Assembly (NCBI GenBank): GCA_014529385.2
Contig: CM043970.1
Span: 46,178,779-46,242,778, forward strand
Direction of reading: 5' to 3'
DNA length: 64,000 nucleotides
Origin: Adiantum capillus-veneris
Taxonomy: Eukaryota; Streptophyta; Polypodiopsida; Polypodiales; Pteridaceae
Shown here: positions 31,370 through 43,326 of the stretch, piece after piece
How positions within the stretch are numbered: the first letter of the stretch is position 1
Layout of the letters: each line of letters starts with the position of its first letter
Position numbers and translations under genes: made by a program
The notes under the pieces: generated by a model
What the model was told of the DNA's origin: nothing
Seen by the model: only the letters and a program-made list of their open reading frames with translations
The model's database searches: none

Positions 31370-32716
31370 ATGGCAAGTGTAGCATTTCCAACATTTACTG
31401 GTAAGGTGGGTGAGGATGCTGCAGACTTTCTAGACAACTTGGAAATAGCATGTGTCATCTCTGCGAGAGATGATGATGCTTCGCGCATGCACATCTTCCC
31501 ACTTCTAATGAAGGTGGAGGCAAGATCATGGTACAATGCCTTGGCACAAGCAACCAAGGAACGGTGGGACTTATTAAGAGCAGCCTTTGTCAAGCGTTTT
31601 GGAGAGGGCACAACATCAGAGAATCTATGGAAATTGTTGACAGAGTTGAAGCAGGGCAGTATGCTGGAATACGCATCATATGAGTCAAAGTTTGTAGATT
31701 TATGGGGGCGATGGGTTGCATCTCTAAGAGAGGATGAGGGGGCACGTGATTTCCTAAAGAAGGATCGGTTTGTGGCTGGGTTATGGCCAACTCTTAAAGA
31801 GAAGGTGAAGGGAAGGTTTCCTGTTACATATGAGCTAGGAGTTGAAGTGGCCCACCTTAAAGACAAGAAGTTGCGCCTACAAGCCAGGAATATCGATGAA
31901 GAGGAAGCCGTTAGGACCCGACCACCTCTAGCACCACCTACAATAGCCGCCCAGAGGATTCAACCACAAGAACCAATTGAAGATCAGCAAGACCTGCTCA
32001 ATCGAATCACCAATCAACTTGAGAATCTCTCAGTCCATTTGATACAACAAGGGCATGCACACAATCGCAACCAAGAGCAAGGAAGAGGACAACGAAGGCA
32101 AAACCAAGAATACCACTGCTACAATTGTGAGGAGGATGGTCATGGCATGTACTACTGTCCACACCCAAGGAGGCAGAATTTCAACAGAGGAGCCAGGCAA
32201 AACGAGGTTTCACCACCGAGAGCAAGACCACCACCACCAAGGGCACCACAACAAGCACCACCCATGCAAATCCTACAACCACCCATTCAACCACAACCAC
32301 CACCACCACCACAACCTCTCATTCCACCCTTACCCCCGCCACTAGTTGGCAATCAAACAGTAAGCGTCATCAGTCTTGAAGGTAAAGGAAAGGAGAAAGT
32401 GGAGGAGGATATCAAGGGAGTAGCAAAAGGTAAGACCAAGTTTAAAGGAGTAGATACCATAGGGGTAAAACACGCTAGGCATGGTGAATCTTCCCAAAAG
32501 GAAGAAAAGATGAAGACGAAAGGGGAATCTAGCAAAAAGTCATCCAAGTCACGACGTAAAATTGACATTGTAGATTTCTCTTTGGGTGAATGTTCTAAAC
32601 CATATGATTTGTTTCAAGATGTTTGTGTGCAGGGCCCAAAAATCACCTGGCCCCAATTACTCCACCTAGCACCTAGGGTGAGGAGACAATGGACAAAGAT
32701 GGTTAGAACGAGATGA
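31370..32716 (+). CDS. gag: Tat-like gag, 448 codons, ends at in-frame TGA
   Basis: The ATG at 31370 opens MASVAFPTFTGKVGEDAADF, the usual start of a plant gypsy capsid domain. Capsid features ARSWYNALAQ, FVKRFGEG, YESKFVDLW and FVAGLWPTLKEKVKG follow, then a zinc knuckle CYNCEEDGHGMYYC, a long proline-rich tract (PPPPRAPQQAPP to PLPPPL) and a Lys/Glu-rich basic region. TGA at 32714-32716 follows KMVRTR; the next codons continue the same frame into the protease. The minus-strand element at 48.8 kb carries the same block (GPKITWPQLLHL), proving common origin. The product would be a capsid that binds RNA. Confidence 0.85.
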   Translation: MASVAFPTFTGKVGEDAADFLDNLEIACVISARDDDASRMHIFPLLMKVEARSWYNALAQATKERWDLLRAAFVKRFGEGTTSENLWKLLTELKQGSMLEYASYESKFVDLWGRWVASLREDEGARDFLKKDRFVAGLWPTLKEKVKGRFPVTYELGVEVAHLKDKKLRLQARNIDEEEAVRTRPPLAPPTIAAQRIQPQEPIEDQQDLLNRITNQLENLSVHLIQQGHAHNRNQEQGRGQRRQNQEYHCYNCEEDGHGMYYCPHPRRQNFNRGARQNEVSPPRARPPPPRAPQQAPPMQILQPPIQPQPPPPPQPLIPPLPPPLVGNQTVSVISLEGKGKEKVEEDIKGVAKGKTKFKGVDTIGVKHARHGESSQKEEKMKTKGESSKKSSKSRRKIDIVDFSLGECSKPYDLFQDVCVQGPKITWPQLLHLAPRVRRQWTKMVRTR

Positions 32717-32773
32717 CCAAAGCCAAAGATAGCTGGGGCTATCTCTGGGAGGAATCTAGATGACATAATACCA

Positions 32774-34123
32774 GTGATGGATGCTTACATCAAAGGGCAA
32801 CACATCTCCAATATCTACATCGATGGTGGCGCACAAATATGCGTCATGAGTGAAAAAATGATGCACCGTTTGGGTTTAGAGGTGAGTCGGCCGGCACCAT
32901 GCCGAGCCAAAATGGCAAATAATTTAAAAGTTCAATGTGTTGGTGTCATAAATGCAGTTAGGATAAAGGCATTCAACACCGAGGTAGATGTGGACATCTT
33001 TGTCATGCCACACAAAGGGGAGGGCTATCCTATCATTCTAGGGAGGCCTTGGCTTATGGCTATGAGAGCTAAGCAGGACTGGGACACCGGCATAATCCAG
33101 ATGAAGGATGCAAAAGGGAGGCCAATACTTTACGACATGAAGAAAGGTCGGCAATGCGACATGGATCTAGAAACCTCTATGGATGAGTTTTCTAGTGGTG
33201 ACTCTTCAACCACTTTAGAGGAGGAGTCAACAGGGAGTGAAGGAAGTGATAGCTCCATTGAGGTAATGGGCCTCACGTTCAACCACAACAAGGTGGACCC
33301 TTCAAATTTGCAACCACAGGTGAAAGTGGTGAAGACACTTCAACTACCCCTATGGCACGCGATTGGTGGAAGACGACCAAAAGTTATATTGACGACCACT
33401 TGGCAAGTCCTTTCTAGAGAAAGACTCATACAGAGAAATGCAATTGAGGTCTACTGGAACTTTAGGTTTTCCTTTCTAATTGTGAACATTGTGTGTAACA
33501 TTAATTTGGGAAGCTCTTTAAGTTGGGTTGCGACAAGAGTGGAAGGATTGGCATCAACAACCAGTGGAATCAATCTAAGACACACCCATCAAGGAAGAAT
33601 GGTTTTGCATACTAGTGGTAACATGGAGTCATTTTTCAAAATGTGGTTTGCAGTTTATCTTTTGTACATGGTGGGCTCTCTTGTGCAACAGGCATCAACC
33701 ATGCAATCTATCCATGTGGGCAACAGGTGTCTATCAATTTGGCATCAAGAAGGACAACAAGCAAGATATGAGGATTATGGCTTCTTACTCCCTTTAGGCT
33801 ATGTGTCTGGACGAGGAAGCCATGCATGGTGCCGCTTTGGAATACTTTCAAGGACTGATCAAGTTCTTTCCATACCTTCTATCATTTATGCAAGAGTTAA
33901 TTCTTGTGCATCTTGTGGACTCAAGAATCATTATAAGTGTGATCTTATGAAGAAGGCATTATTGCATACAATGGATTTACACTTAGTGTGGGACCCAGGT
34001 GGACATCGAAAAGAACTTTGGGAAGACTCATGCTTCCAAGGAATCCATTATTCCCTACAAGGATCTACCAGCCACCAAGGAGAAATCCTACTCTATTTCA
34101 ACATGCTCCAGAAGAAGAGCTAG
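32774..34123 (+). CDS. Retroviral-type protease followed by a long unidentified frame, pol absent
   Basis: This is the same frame as gag, starting inside the protease region. The active site is YIDGGAQICVMSEKM (Gly where Ser/Thr is usual after Asp), followed by ILGRPWLMAMRAKQDWDTG and a Ser/Glu-rich acidic stretch ending SSIEVMG near residue 164. After that the sequence no longer matches the related minus-strand element, where RT follows. Here about 285 further codons stay open but resemble no RT, RNase H or integrase. It contains hydrophobic runs (FLIVNIVCNINLG, MWFAVYLLYMVGSL) and scattered cysteines. The element is therefore gag-protease only and would depend on others for cDNA synthesis. 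Confidence 0.65.
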   Translation: MMDAYIKGQHISNIYIDGGAQICVMSEKMMHRLGLEVSRPAPCRAKMANNLKVQCVGVINAVRIKAFNTEVDVDIFVMPHKGEGYPIILGRPWLMAMRAKQDWDTGIIQMKDAKGRPILYDMKKGRQCDMDLETSMDEFSSGDSSTTLEEESTGSEGSDSSIEVMGLTFNHNKVDPSNLQPQVKVVKTLQLPLWHAIGGRRPKVILTTTWQVLSRERLIQRNAIEVYWNFRFSFLIVNIVCNINLGSSLSWVATRVEGLASTTSGINLRHTHQGRMVLHTSGNMESFFKMWFAVYLLYMVGSLVQQASTMQSIHVGNRCLSIWHQEGQQARYEDYGFLLPLGYVSGRGSHAWCRFGILSRTDQVLSIPSIIYARVNSCASCGLKNHYKCDLMKKALLHTMDLHLVWDPGGHRKELWEDSCFQGIHYSLQGSTSHQGEILLYFNMLQKKS

Positions 34124-36015
34124 AGACATGAATACCTCTAGCCTTAGGGGGAGGGCTAATGAGGCAAGCTTTTCCATGCATGGGAACCCCCCCTATATAT
34201 TTTTTCCCTTTTACCAAAATATTTCCTATTATATAAGTTACTTTTGATTTTTTCTTCCTTTTTCACAAAAGTTTTAGCCTTTATTAAATAAATAAGACTT
34301 ATGTTAATCAATCACGATGTAGCATAAATAAGTAAGCTTTCTTTGTTGATATCTCTTTTGACCTTAAATATTAAATATATATATTCTAAATTACATTATA
34401 TAGTTTAGTATTTTCTAATATATTTTTCATGTATATATATTATTCCACCCTACCAAATATTTTATTCACTAGTTTTCATTTTCAAACCTCAACCCCACTT
34501 TCAAATTTCAATAATACCTCCATCTAGATGATTGTCAATCTTTTCAAAACTCTAGGTCATGTTTTCATACACATGAAAGAGCTTACACTTGAAGGCAAGA
34601 GAGAAGTCCACTCAAAGGGGACCACCAAAAGACCTTTGTAGCCACAAATAATACATTATTTGGATGAATTTTTTAAGTAGAGAAGAACCCCGAATCTGAA
34701 GGAGCGTTCAACATGAAAGATGTAGCTCGTGATCTCAACTTTTAGCTCAATTTTTTTTCAGAATTTTTGGAGTTATGAACACGGAGATATGATTTTTGTA
34801 GTGGACCCCAGTTTTCTCGTGTAATGGTGACACAGGCCATCCCCAATTTTCTTCCCTCTAGAATGGCTATGGTTCTACAAGTCTTCAAGCATGATTACAA
34901 GAGACAAGGCTCTTTTAATGAGGTCTTGGCAAGTCTAGAGTGATTCTATCACCATTTTTGGAGGATCCATCCTCATCAACAACTATCCACCTTTGACAAT
35001 CTCTCTTGTAAATTTCTTACCTCTCTCTTCTCTCCCTAATAAGCTTATGTCTAGCCAAAGCTAGACTATTGTAAATATCTCCTATCCTCTACATCCTACC
35101 CACATTTTGTCATCTTCTCTCTCTATTGACTCTGGTATTTTAAATAATGAGGAGATAAGATGGGAGCCACAGTCACATGCACCCCATTTTCCTAGTCACC
35201 AAAGTGGGACACTCACCTCAAATAGAAATATTGCTAAATCCTCCCCTCCTTCCCTATATAAGGAGGCCATGAGAGCTCACTTAAAACACATACACACACA
35301 CACACACACCTATCCATACACACTCTTGTGCTACATGCTTGTAGCATAAACCCTAATCACATAATCACAACACCATCATCATCACCATCACCATGCACAA
35401 AAGATGAGCACCACACCTCCACACCACTTGTAATTAAGGGTTGAAGGCACAATTTCAAGAAGAAGAAGGGTGGACACACTCATGATATTCATCGCCATCA
35501 ACTCCCATCTCTCCATTATGCCTCCTACGATCTTGTCCCCTTCTCATTTTCCTGCCATACGCTACCTATTGTATTCATCTTTTGCAAGAAATCAACACAC
35601 TCCATCTTGGTGCCATACTTTGTGTCGCTTTGGATACATCTCATTGTGAGTATGGTATATGCTTGTTCCTTGCCTTTTTTTTTTTTGCTTATGTAAAGGT
35701 GTGCGGATTCGCCACCATACACACACACACTCTCTCTCCCTCTCATATTCCTATCATCTTGCTACTTCCATCTTGAGGTGTGCGGATTCGCCACCTCTTG
35801 TATGATAAGTGAGCATACTCGCAAGTTTCCCCTACCTCATTATCTTCCTTACTAACATGCACGAGTAGCAAGCCCATTCTCACTCATTCACCACTCCTCT
35901 CACCTTATTCTCCGACCACCCCATTCCACATTTGGGAGTGGATCTTGAAATTGTTTTCCATGGCATGCTTCATTGTGTATATGTATGCGTCCTAGCCGCA
36001 TATCTTGCTAGGTGG
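34124..36015 (+). repeat. Probable 3' polypurine tract and LTR-like sequence of the gag-protease element
   Basis: AGGGGGAGGG at 34146-34155 is a strong polypurine tract, and a TG start candidate follows at 34160. The next 1.8 kb is non-coding. A TATA box (CCCTATATAAGG, 35253) sits about 25 bases before a CA-rich transcribed stretch, and the word GTGCGGATTCGCCACC occurs twice (35701 and 35777). This is how a long Tat-type 3' LTR would look, but no matching 5' LTR was found. Confidence 0.45.
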
Positions 36016-36105
36016 TGCCCCTATTGTGTATCCCCCATGATGAGGCCATTGTGCATAGTCTTGGTGTAGAGGCCACCGGGTCTATTTTTTCACTTCCGCC
36101 TCTCA
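36016..36105 (+). repeat. 90-bp direct repeat, right copy
   Basis: Differs from 29885-29974 at two positions. It ends exactly where copia integrase sequence begins at 36106. The bases on either side of the two copies do not form a target duplication. Confidence 0.75.
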
Positions 36106-38364
36106 AGGTCTCTTATAGAAATGGCATGATGTATGGTCAAGAGTCAAGCTTTACCACATTCATTTTGGCTCGAGGCTGTCATGTGTGCCGCTTATGTACT
36201 CAACAGGTGTCCTACAAAAGTGTTGCAGTCTATGACTCCAAATGAAGCATGGCATGATAGAAAGCCATCTATTGAGCACATGCGTGTTTTTGGCGATTTG
36301 GCTTATGGTTTAGTGCCACAAGCGCAACGCAAAAAATAAGACGATAAGGCTATCAAATGTATTTTTGTTGGTTATAGTGCTGAAAGCAAAGGTTACAAGG
36401 TGTGCCATCTGCAAACAAAGTGTATTTTGGTCTCATGTGATGTTGTGTTTGTGGAAGTTTCTGTTCAGCCTTTGCTGTCATGTACTAGATATAGTAATGT
36501 AAGCTCACATGAAATTTATGACAGTTTATTGCCTCTTTTTAGTGGTGGAAGTTCAAATGTAAATTCAAATGAGGAAAATGTACAGCCTATAGGGGTCCTT
36601 GAAAATGTTATAAATAAGCCTGTTATTACTAATGCAGATGTACATGATGTACTTGATGAGGAAAGGACTGAAATGAGTAGGCTAGAGGTATGCCAAAATG
36701 GTTGGTGCACACTTGGCATGACTATAAATTGGATGCACCTTTGTCTAGTCGTACTCATTTAGGTTCTCGCCATGCCTCTTATGCATCAGATTGTTATGCT
36801 TTGGCCATGCCTATCTTTCGTGATATAAAGGAACCTCTATCTTTTCATGAAGCACAGGATTCAAAAAATTGGATGGCTTCCATGCAATCAAAATATGATG
36901 CACTTATAGAAAATGACACATGGAATTTACATGATTTGCCTCCTAGCAAAAAGGCCATTGGTACAAAGTGGGTTTACAAGTTGAAACGCTAGCCAGATGG
37001 TGAGGTTGATCGCCACAAGGTTCGACTTGTTGCAAAATCTATGCGCAACAAAAAGGCACAGATTATGAAGAAACGTTTTCTCCCACCTGTCGCATGACTA
37101 CTGTTTGTTTTCTATGTGCATTGGCAGCTCATTTTGGTTGGATGTACCTCAATCTGATATTGTTACTACTTTATTGGATGGTGATACTTTTGAGGAAGTC
37201 TATGTAACATAGCCTCGCGGTTTTGTCAAGAAAGGATAAGAGGACAAAGTGTGAAGATGTAAGAAGGCTTTGTATGCGTTGAAGAAATCTCCTCCTACTT
37301 GGTATGAGAAACTGACACTCATTTGGTCAAAGGAGGCTTTTGTAATAGTCCAACAGAAATCACATTGTATGTCAAGCGTGAGGGCAATATACTTCTCATT
37401 ATTGTTATTATGTGGATGACTTGATGATCATCGGTCCCAATGAGGCACATATTGCTGAATTAAAGGCTGATTTGAATGCTACTTTCAAGATGAAATATTT
37501 GGGATTGTTGCATCATTACTTGGGCATACAACTTAAGCAGTCTGATGGTGGTACTACCTTATGTTAGAAAAGTTACATAGAGACATTGCTATGTAAGTTT
37601 GAACTTGAGGATTGCAAACCTATTGCCACTCCCATGGAAACAGGTTCAAAGTTGAGTCTACATGATGTTGGTGATCATGTTGATGTCACTCTTTACTAAA
37701 ATGTTGTTGGTTGCCTCATTTATGTATGCACACGAGGCCGGATATTCAGTTTGCAATCACACAAGTTAGCAAATTTATGCATAGCCCAGGGTCTAAGCAT
37801 TGGCAGGCAGTTAAGAGGATTTTTCACTAGTTGAGTGGCACTTTGCATCTTGGCTTGTTTTATCCCAAGGGGGGATCATTGCCGCCAGATTTACATGCAC
37901 TTTTGGACTCAGATTAGGCTGGTTGTTATGACACGTGAGTGTCCACAAGTGGTATTTGTTTCATGCTTGGCAGTTCATGTATTTCATGGCTGAGCAAGAA
38001 GTAACCTACTATGGCCACTTCAAGTTGTGAGGATAAGTACAGGGCAATCTTCACAATTACGGTTGAATGTGTATGGCTCAAACGCCTTATGGCTGATTTG
38101 GGTGTTGGACAAGATATTGCCAACATCATCTGCACTAGCAGTCAGAGCACATTGGAAGTTGCAAGGAACCTAGTTTTTCATGCTCGCACAAAGCACATTG
38201 AGGTGCATTACCACTATGTCAAGGAGATGCTATCAATAGGAGGGATCAGCTTGGCTTATGTGCCAACACAAGACAACCTTGCAAATCTTTTCACAAAGAC
38301 ATTGTCTCGTGAGAAGATTGAAGCTTTCTGCAAAGCTTTAGGCTTGCTCCCCTTTGTGGACTGA
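36106..38364 (+). pseudogene. pol: Eroded copia pol: integrase end, RT, RNase H
   Basis: The 5' part is missing. Readable pieces, in several frames: integrase C-terminal part (SFWLEAVMCAAYVLNRCPTK, then MRVFGDLAYG); RT start (WMASMQSKYDALIENDTW, KAIGTKWVYKLKR, then a TAG); RT active site YYVDDLMIIG (YVDD 37409-37420); and the RNase H end (TSSCEDKYRAIF, ARTKHIEVHYHYVKEM, TKTLSREK), stopping with TGA at 38362. Many stops and indels show long decay. It differs from the copia at 10 kb in motif details and LTR, so it is another lineage. Confidence 0.85.
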
Positions 38365-38441
38365 TCCTGTCCTCAGGGCATGGCACTTCCCTTTACTCTT
38401 CGTGCCAGCCCTCGTTCACGGCATCACTCCTAGGGGGGATT

Positions 38442-38700
38442 TGTTACCATATACATGTGGTAGTGATGTGTGTGAACACACTAGGACCACCGGGGCATTT
38501 TCTCTCTCTTTAGGAGGTTTTTTCCCTCGTGTGTTTTATATACGCCCATCACTCTAGAGCTATCTATCTTTCTATTGCACACTAAGTAATACACTCTCTA
38601 TTGTGTGCCTTGAGCTTCCTTTGTCTTCTCCAAGATGTGAGCGTTTTACTACAACCCTAATTCCAACCACATGGTGATGCTTCAATTTTTCTATTGGTAG
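38442..38700 (+). repeat. 3' LTR remnant of the eroded copia
   Basis: A polypurine tract CCTAGGGGGGATT ends at 38441, followed by TGTTACCATATACATGTGG. The region runs about 250 bp to a weak partner of the start (TATTGGTAGG near 38690). The interval 38365-38441 is 3' untranslated sequence. Confidence 0.55.
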
Positions 38701-38704
38701 GATA

Positions 38705-40640
38705 TTGGCACAACCAAGAGAGGGAACCATGGAATTTTCCCATATCATATGCTAGAAAGAAATTGAACACATCAAAAACTAATTACACCACATTAGAAAC
38801 GGAAGCACCTGGAATGGTTTAGGCCATCAAAGTCTTCAAGCATTACTTATTGGCAAATAAGTTTGTCTAAGTTTGTAGATCAACAAGCACTACTTTATCT
38901 TGTCAACAAACCATGTACTATAAGAAGAATTGTCAGATATTCATCTTACTAGAGTTTGACTTCATGGTGGTTGTTAAGAAGGTCACCACACATAAGAGAG
39001 ATATTCAATTATTAAGGAGAACCTCCAAAGGGAGTTAATAATGATTTGCCAAACATATATTTGTTATGCATTGAGATGATACCTAGATGGACAAAGAATC
39101 TAGTCACTTTAATGACCATAGCAAAAGTAGATTTGCAAGATCCACTTCCTATAACACCATGGCTAATCAAGAAATCAACTATGTATCAATTGCTAATAGG
39201 GAGACTCTACCTAAAAAAAACAAATGGAATTCTACTCTTGTGCATAAGCCCAAAGGATTAGGAAGACTACCTAATCCATTTTATGGTAGAACAAACCTAG
39301 ATAAGACTTACATGGTTAGGGATTTACTAGCCAAACATGAAAATAGATGTTCATGCCTATGTAGACAATTGCTCCCAATGCAGAAAGAGAGCAACCATAC
39401 CACATTCTACTTTATTCCAAGTTCTTGATGCACATAAGTAGAGAAGATATTTGGTGGTGTACCTGACAAATTGGAAAGCCCTTGAGAATATGAGTAAATT
39501 TTACCAAAAAGAAATTGAAAGAGAGGCTACAAACTAGACAATGATTGACGAACAATTGTATCAACAGGGAAAGTATCAACAACTAAGACTTTGTGCACAT
39601 GAAAACAAATATATCTCTCTTTATTAGAACAAGCACACATGCATGTAGTAGGGCAGAATTTCTCTCATGATACCACGGCTAGAGAAATTTTCATGGCTAT
39701 CATATCGGGCTCAAATCTCTTCTCTGATGCCAAATAATTTCTTAAAAGATATGACCCTTGAGCTAAAATGACAACTAAACTAGAGAGCATGCCATTACAA
39801 CCAACGATGGAAGGAAGAGAATTTGTTAAGTGGGATATCATCTTTCTTGGTCCTCTACATCCACTTTATTATAAGACTCAAGCATAATATATTAATTTGT
39901 AGCCACAAATTATCTGACTAAGTGGACTAAATCATTCTTGTATGAATATATATTCACAAGATAAAAAATTTCTATTGAGATTGTGACTGATTGAGGGACG
40001 CATTTCCTCAATGAGGTGATAGAGAACTTGTTGAATGCATTTATGGCTATGCATATAACAAATCCGCAACCTATCATCCTCAAGAAAATGGCCAAGGAGA
40101 GCACATAAAAAAAATCCTTATCTCTTTGCTCACAAAGGTTGTGATTTGTAGACATACTAATTAGGAGAAGGATCTTCATTCAAACTGTTTAGCTTATAGG
40201 GTTTCTAACAAGACAACTACGAATGCCGCTCCTTTCAATCCGGTCTACCAACTTGATACAATATTGCAAATGGTGTTTCTACTTACAACACTATGAGTTG
40301 CAAATGACCTAGAATGGATGGGTCTTGAATTGTTTGAGTGATTAGAGAATTTAGAACAATTAGATGAGCAAAATTTTCCCACCATTGTGCACATCTATGT
40401 CCAAAAGAGAAAATAGAAACAAATCTTTTACTCTCATTTTTTGACTGAAATTTTCAAACAAGGAGATCTTGTATTGGTCTATTACACATCCCAAAATTCA
40501 AGAAAAAGGGACATGAACCATTTGTACTTGAGAGTGTCTCACCTAGCTGGGATCTTAAGCTTGCCACCTTAGATGGAAAAATAATGGACAGTTAGATTAG
40601 TGGTTTTCATTTACGCAAATATAATTTACCATAGACCAAT
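38705..40640 (+). pseudogene. pol: Eroded Ty3/gypsy pol: RNase H to integrase
   Basis: There is no long frame, but motif pieces appear in gypsy order. RNase H words resembling ISYARKKLNTSKTNYTTLE and IKVFKHYLLANK occur near 38740-38865; a linker (PNIYLLCIEMIPRW) near 39050; an integrase second-Asp region near 39985; then YHPQENGQ at 40072-40095. The RT is missing and stops are frequent. It is an old, dead copy on the plus strand. Confidence 0.7.
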
Positions 40641-40743
40641 GATCTTTTGAAAAGTATGCATGTATCAAAATAATGCAAGATTAAAAATTAATAAATAATT
40701 AATAATTAATGAGCCCAAGAAGAGACTCGCATTGGGGTATTAA

Positions 40744-42083
40744 CACTAGAATGGTAACAGGACACTTTTATGTCCTTGGACACTTTTGTGTCCTGTTAAG
40801 TGACCATTTTGCTTGAATTATTTGAAGAGTATGAAAATGAATTTTTAGGTGCTATATATCCACAAAGTTGCCTTATGATCTGAAAAAAACTTAGCATTTT
40901 TTTTTTAGTATCAATCTCACCATTAACCTTACTCTTGCACAACATTTTTGAACCTAAACTGTGTAAAAAAAAACGGGTCCTGTTTTGGCTTTTTTACAAT
41001 TTTTGGCAACTATACCACTCTAAACTTCATGTTTGTGAGGTTTAGATGGCTAGAGGTTGGGCCTTCATAGTTCTCAACATGTTATGATGCTTTTAGGGAG
41101 AGCTAAGTGTTAAAATTGAAAGTTATGACCAATTTACAAGAATTGCATAATCCTGTTTTTTGGCCAAAATTAGTACTTTTATGATTTTTTTGGTGGTTTT
41201 CTTGATATCCAAATTCAATTTTGATTGTGTAAGTGTAATGTATAACATAAATCTAATCTTCCTTGAGTTTTGGGGGACCTAATATGCTATATAGCATACT
41301 ATATGATGATGGTTGAGTTTTTTGATTGCTGAAGAATACGATACATTTTAGAGTAGCAAGTATAACTTTCTCAATATTGCTAGTTTCTTAGGCCAATTGT
41401 GTGTATTTTTTAGGTAGTAACCATATCTAATCATAGACTACAAACTTGGCTAGATATTGAGTAGTTTCTATGGGTTTCTAGAGGTCATAATGCTAAACCC
41501 AGTTTTTTCATGTTTGCTGTATTTAGCACTTTATCATTGCCCCCAAGGTTCCAATTGTAAGAGATCCATTATCCTTTTGACATGCTCCATGGCTCCTTTT
41601 GAATCCAGAGGCCCAAAGGGAACTAAGAAAACATGTATATAGTATCTGTATTGAGCGTGACTATAGAAACTTTGATTATAGGTCCGCAGAATGGCAAAAA
41701 TACAACTTTTTTGTACCTTTTTTTTTTGCCCAAAAAGAAATTAGTGAGGTAAAAGAAACCATATGTTTTGGTCACCAACCCATTGAAGTTAACGGGGCAT
41801 TTTATCTCATGTCCTACAAAAATCCCCACTCTTATTTATATGCAATCAACCGTAAGAAATTGTTGTTTTGGGCAAAATGCACTGGTCCATCAACTTTGGA
41901 GGCTTGTAGTGACCAAGGGATGAGAAAAATTACAAGTTTCTCATTTTTTCCATATGTAGTAGTTATTGAAATATAAGCTCATGAAAGGATTTTTCAAAAT
42001 GAGTGGATCTACTATGGTTTTGGAATTTTTTCCCAAAACCCTGAAAGGACACTTTTATGTCCTGTTAGGTTACCATTCTAGTG
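40744..42083. mobile_element. Non-autonomous inverted-repeat element between TTAA sites
   Basis: The ends are CACTAGAATGGTAAC on the left and the exact complement on the right (42069-42083), each next to TTAA (40740-40743 and 42084-42087). Inside each end is a hairpin word, GGACACTTTTATGTCC, and on the left the run from 40757 to about 40799 folds fully on itself. The interior has only short frames with no transposase motif I recognise. TTAA flanks recall piggyBac; other readings are a TA target with an ACACTAG start, or a CACTA-like end. Family is unresolved, but the inverted-repeat structure is clear. Confidence 0.75.
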
Positions 42084-42087
42084 TTAA

Positions 42088-42840
42088 AGCAAAAAGCAGC
42101 AATGTGACCAATGCTTGCCAATCAACATTTTACAACTTCAAACCCTCCATTTCCCTCAAGCCTTAACAGTGGCTAATGTAGAAATCAATGATGCATGGCT
42201 AGATGATCTTGACATGAGAATTATAGTGACAAATGGAGTTAAGATCAAGGAGCTAGCATATATAGATCCCATAATCAATTCAGTATGTTACTCCACTTAC
42301 AACAAGGAAACTACTCAACTCTTGGAGTACTACATAGATAAAGTGAAGGCATGTCACAAGTAATACACTCCAACATGGGGAATGATCAACCTTCATATCT
42401 TTTTTCAGAGATTTCTTTGCCCACACATATTTATCTGCATTCCAAAGGAGCACATGAATGAAGACATAGTACTTTGAGCTGCATGGATGAGAATGTATGA
42501 AGATGTTTAGGATTGAGATACCACGGTCTTAGAACTTACACTTTAAGGTGGACAGCTAGAAGTACCACTTTCTTACAGTAAAGAGGAATGGATAGATGAA
42601 CTACAAGCTTCAAAGTTGTCAAAAACATGCCAAAGCACCACACCTATATCACATGCTTGCCTTAGTATCTATCCTCATCACATATACTTGAAAGGAGCCA
42701 CACAAAATTGGGTATCAAAGGAATAATTTTATGCAAATCCTAAGTAGATTTAGGTGCCCAACACAAATTCCAAATCAGATAGAGTACCTGCAAACCTCAA
42801 AACCTAGCTATGACACCAAGGGCGAGGATACTAAGCTAAC
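42088..42840 (+). pseudogene. Unidentified decayed coding sequence
   Basis: A frame at 42115-42363 ends at TAA and reads protein-like (VEINDAWLDDLDMRIIVTNG, KELAYIDPIINSVCYSTYNK). Directly after, other frames give equally protein-like strings with stops (FLQRFFAHTYL, YSKEEWMDELQASKLSK). This is a coding region that lost its frame. I do not recognise the family. It follows the gypsy integrase remnant once the TTAA element is ignored, so it may be that element's extra 3' domain or a separate gene. Confidence 0.45.
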
Positions 42841-43029
42841 TTAGTGAAGCAAGCTTTGGAGTGATCTTTTTTTTTTCCTCCACCCATGCCGCTCACTACC
42901 ACCGGATGCCACCCATTGTCAACTCTTCCACTAGCTACAAGTGGCTCTTTTTTTGACCCACCACAACCTCTCTTGCTCCTTCCATATTGGGACACCAACT
43001 TCAAACTACCCTCCTCTCTCAACCTCCAA

Positions 43030-43075
43030 CCCCCCCCCCCCCCCCCCCCCCCCCCCCTCTCTCTCTCTCTCCATC
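43030..43075. repeat. Poly-C run followed by (CT)n
   Basis: 28 C in a row (43030-43057), then CT repeats. This kind of tract is prone to slippage and sequencing error. Confidence 0.95.
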
Positions 43076-43253
43076 TCTATATGTACTTATCATAGGTAGT
43101 GACAGGTGCAAGAGAAAAACAGACCCCAGCAGCCTCTACGCCAGGCCCGTGCACGCGGAACTCATCACGGGGAGTGAACAGGGGGCACCACCTAGCTTTG
43201 AGCGGCTAGGATGTGGACATCAGCGATTAAAATAACACTAACACGGCACACCG

Positions 43254-43257
<4 letters not shown>

Positions 43258-43326
<69 letters not shown>

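Noticed and set aside
39046-39428. Frames of 71 and 113 codons taken as independent genes
   Set aside because: They are overlapping pieces of the eroded gypsy pol, matching the linker before integrase.
41599-41976. 125-codon frame inside the TTAA element as its transposase
   Set aside because: No DDE or zinc-finger features and too short; it may be chance in a non-autonomous element.
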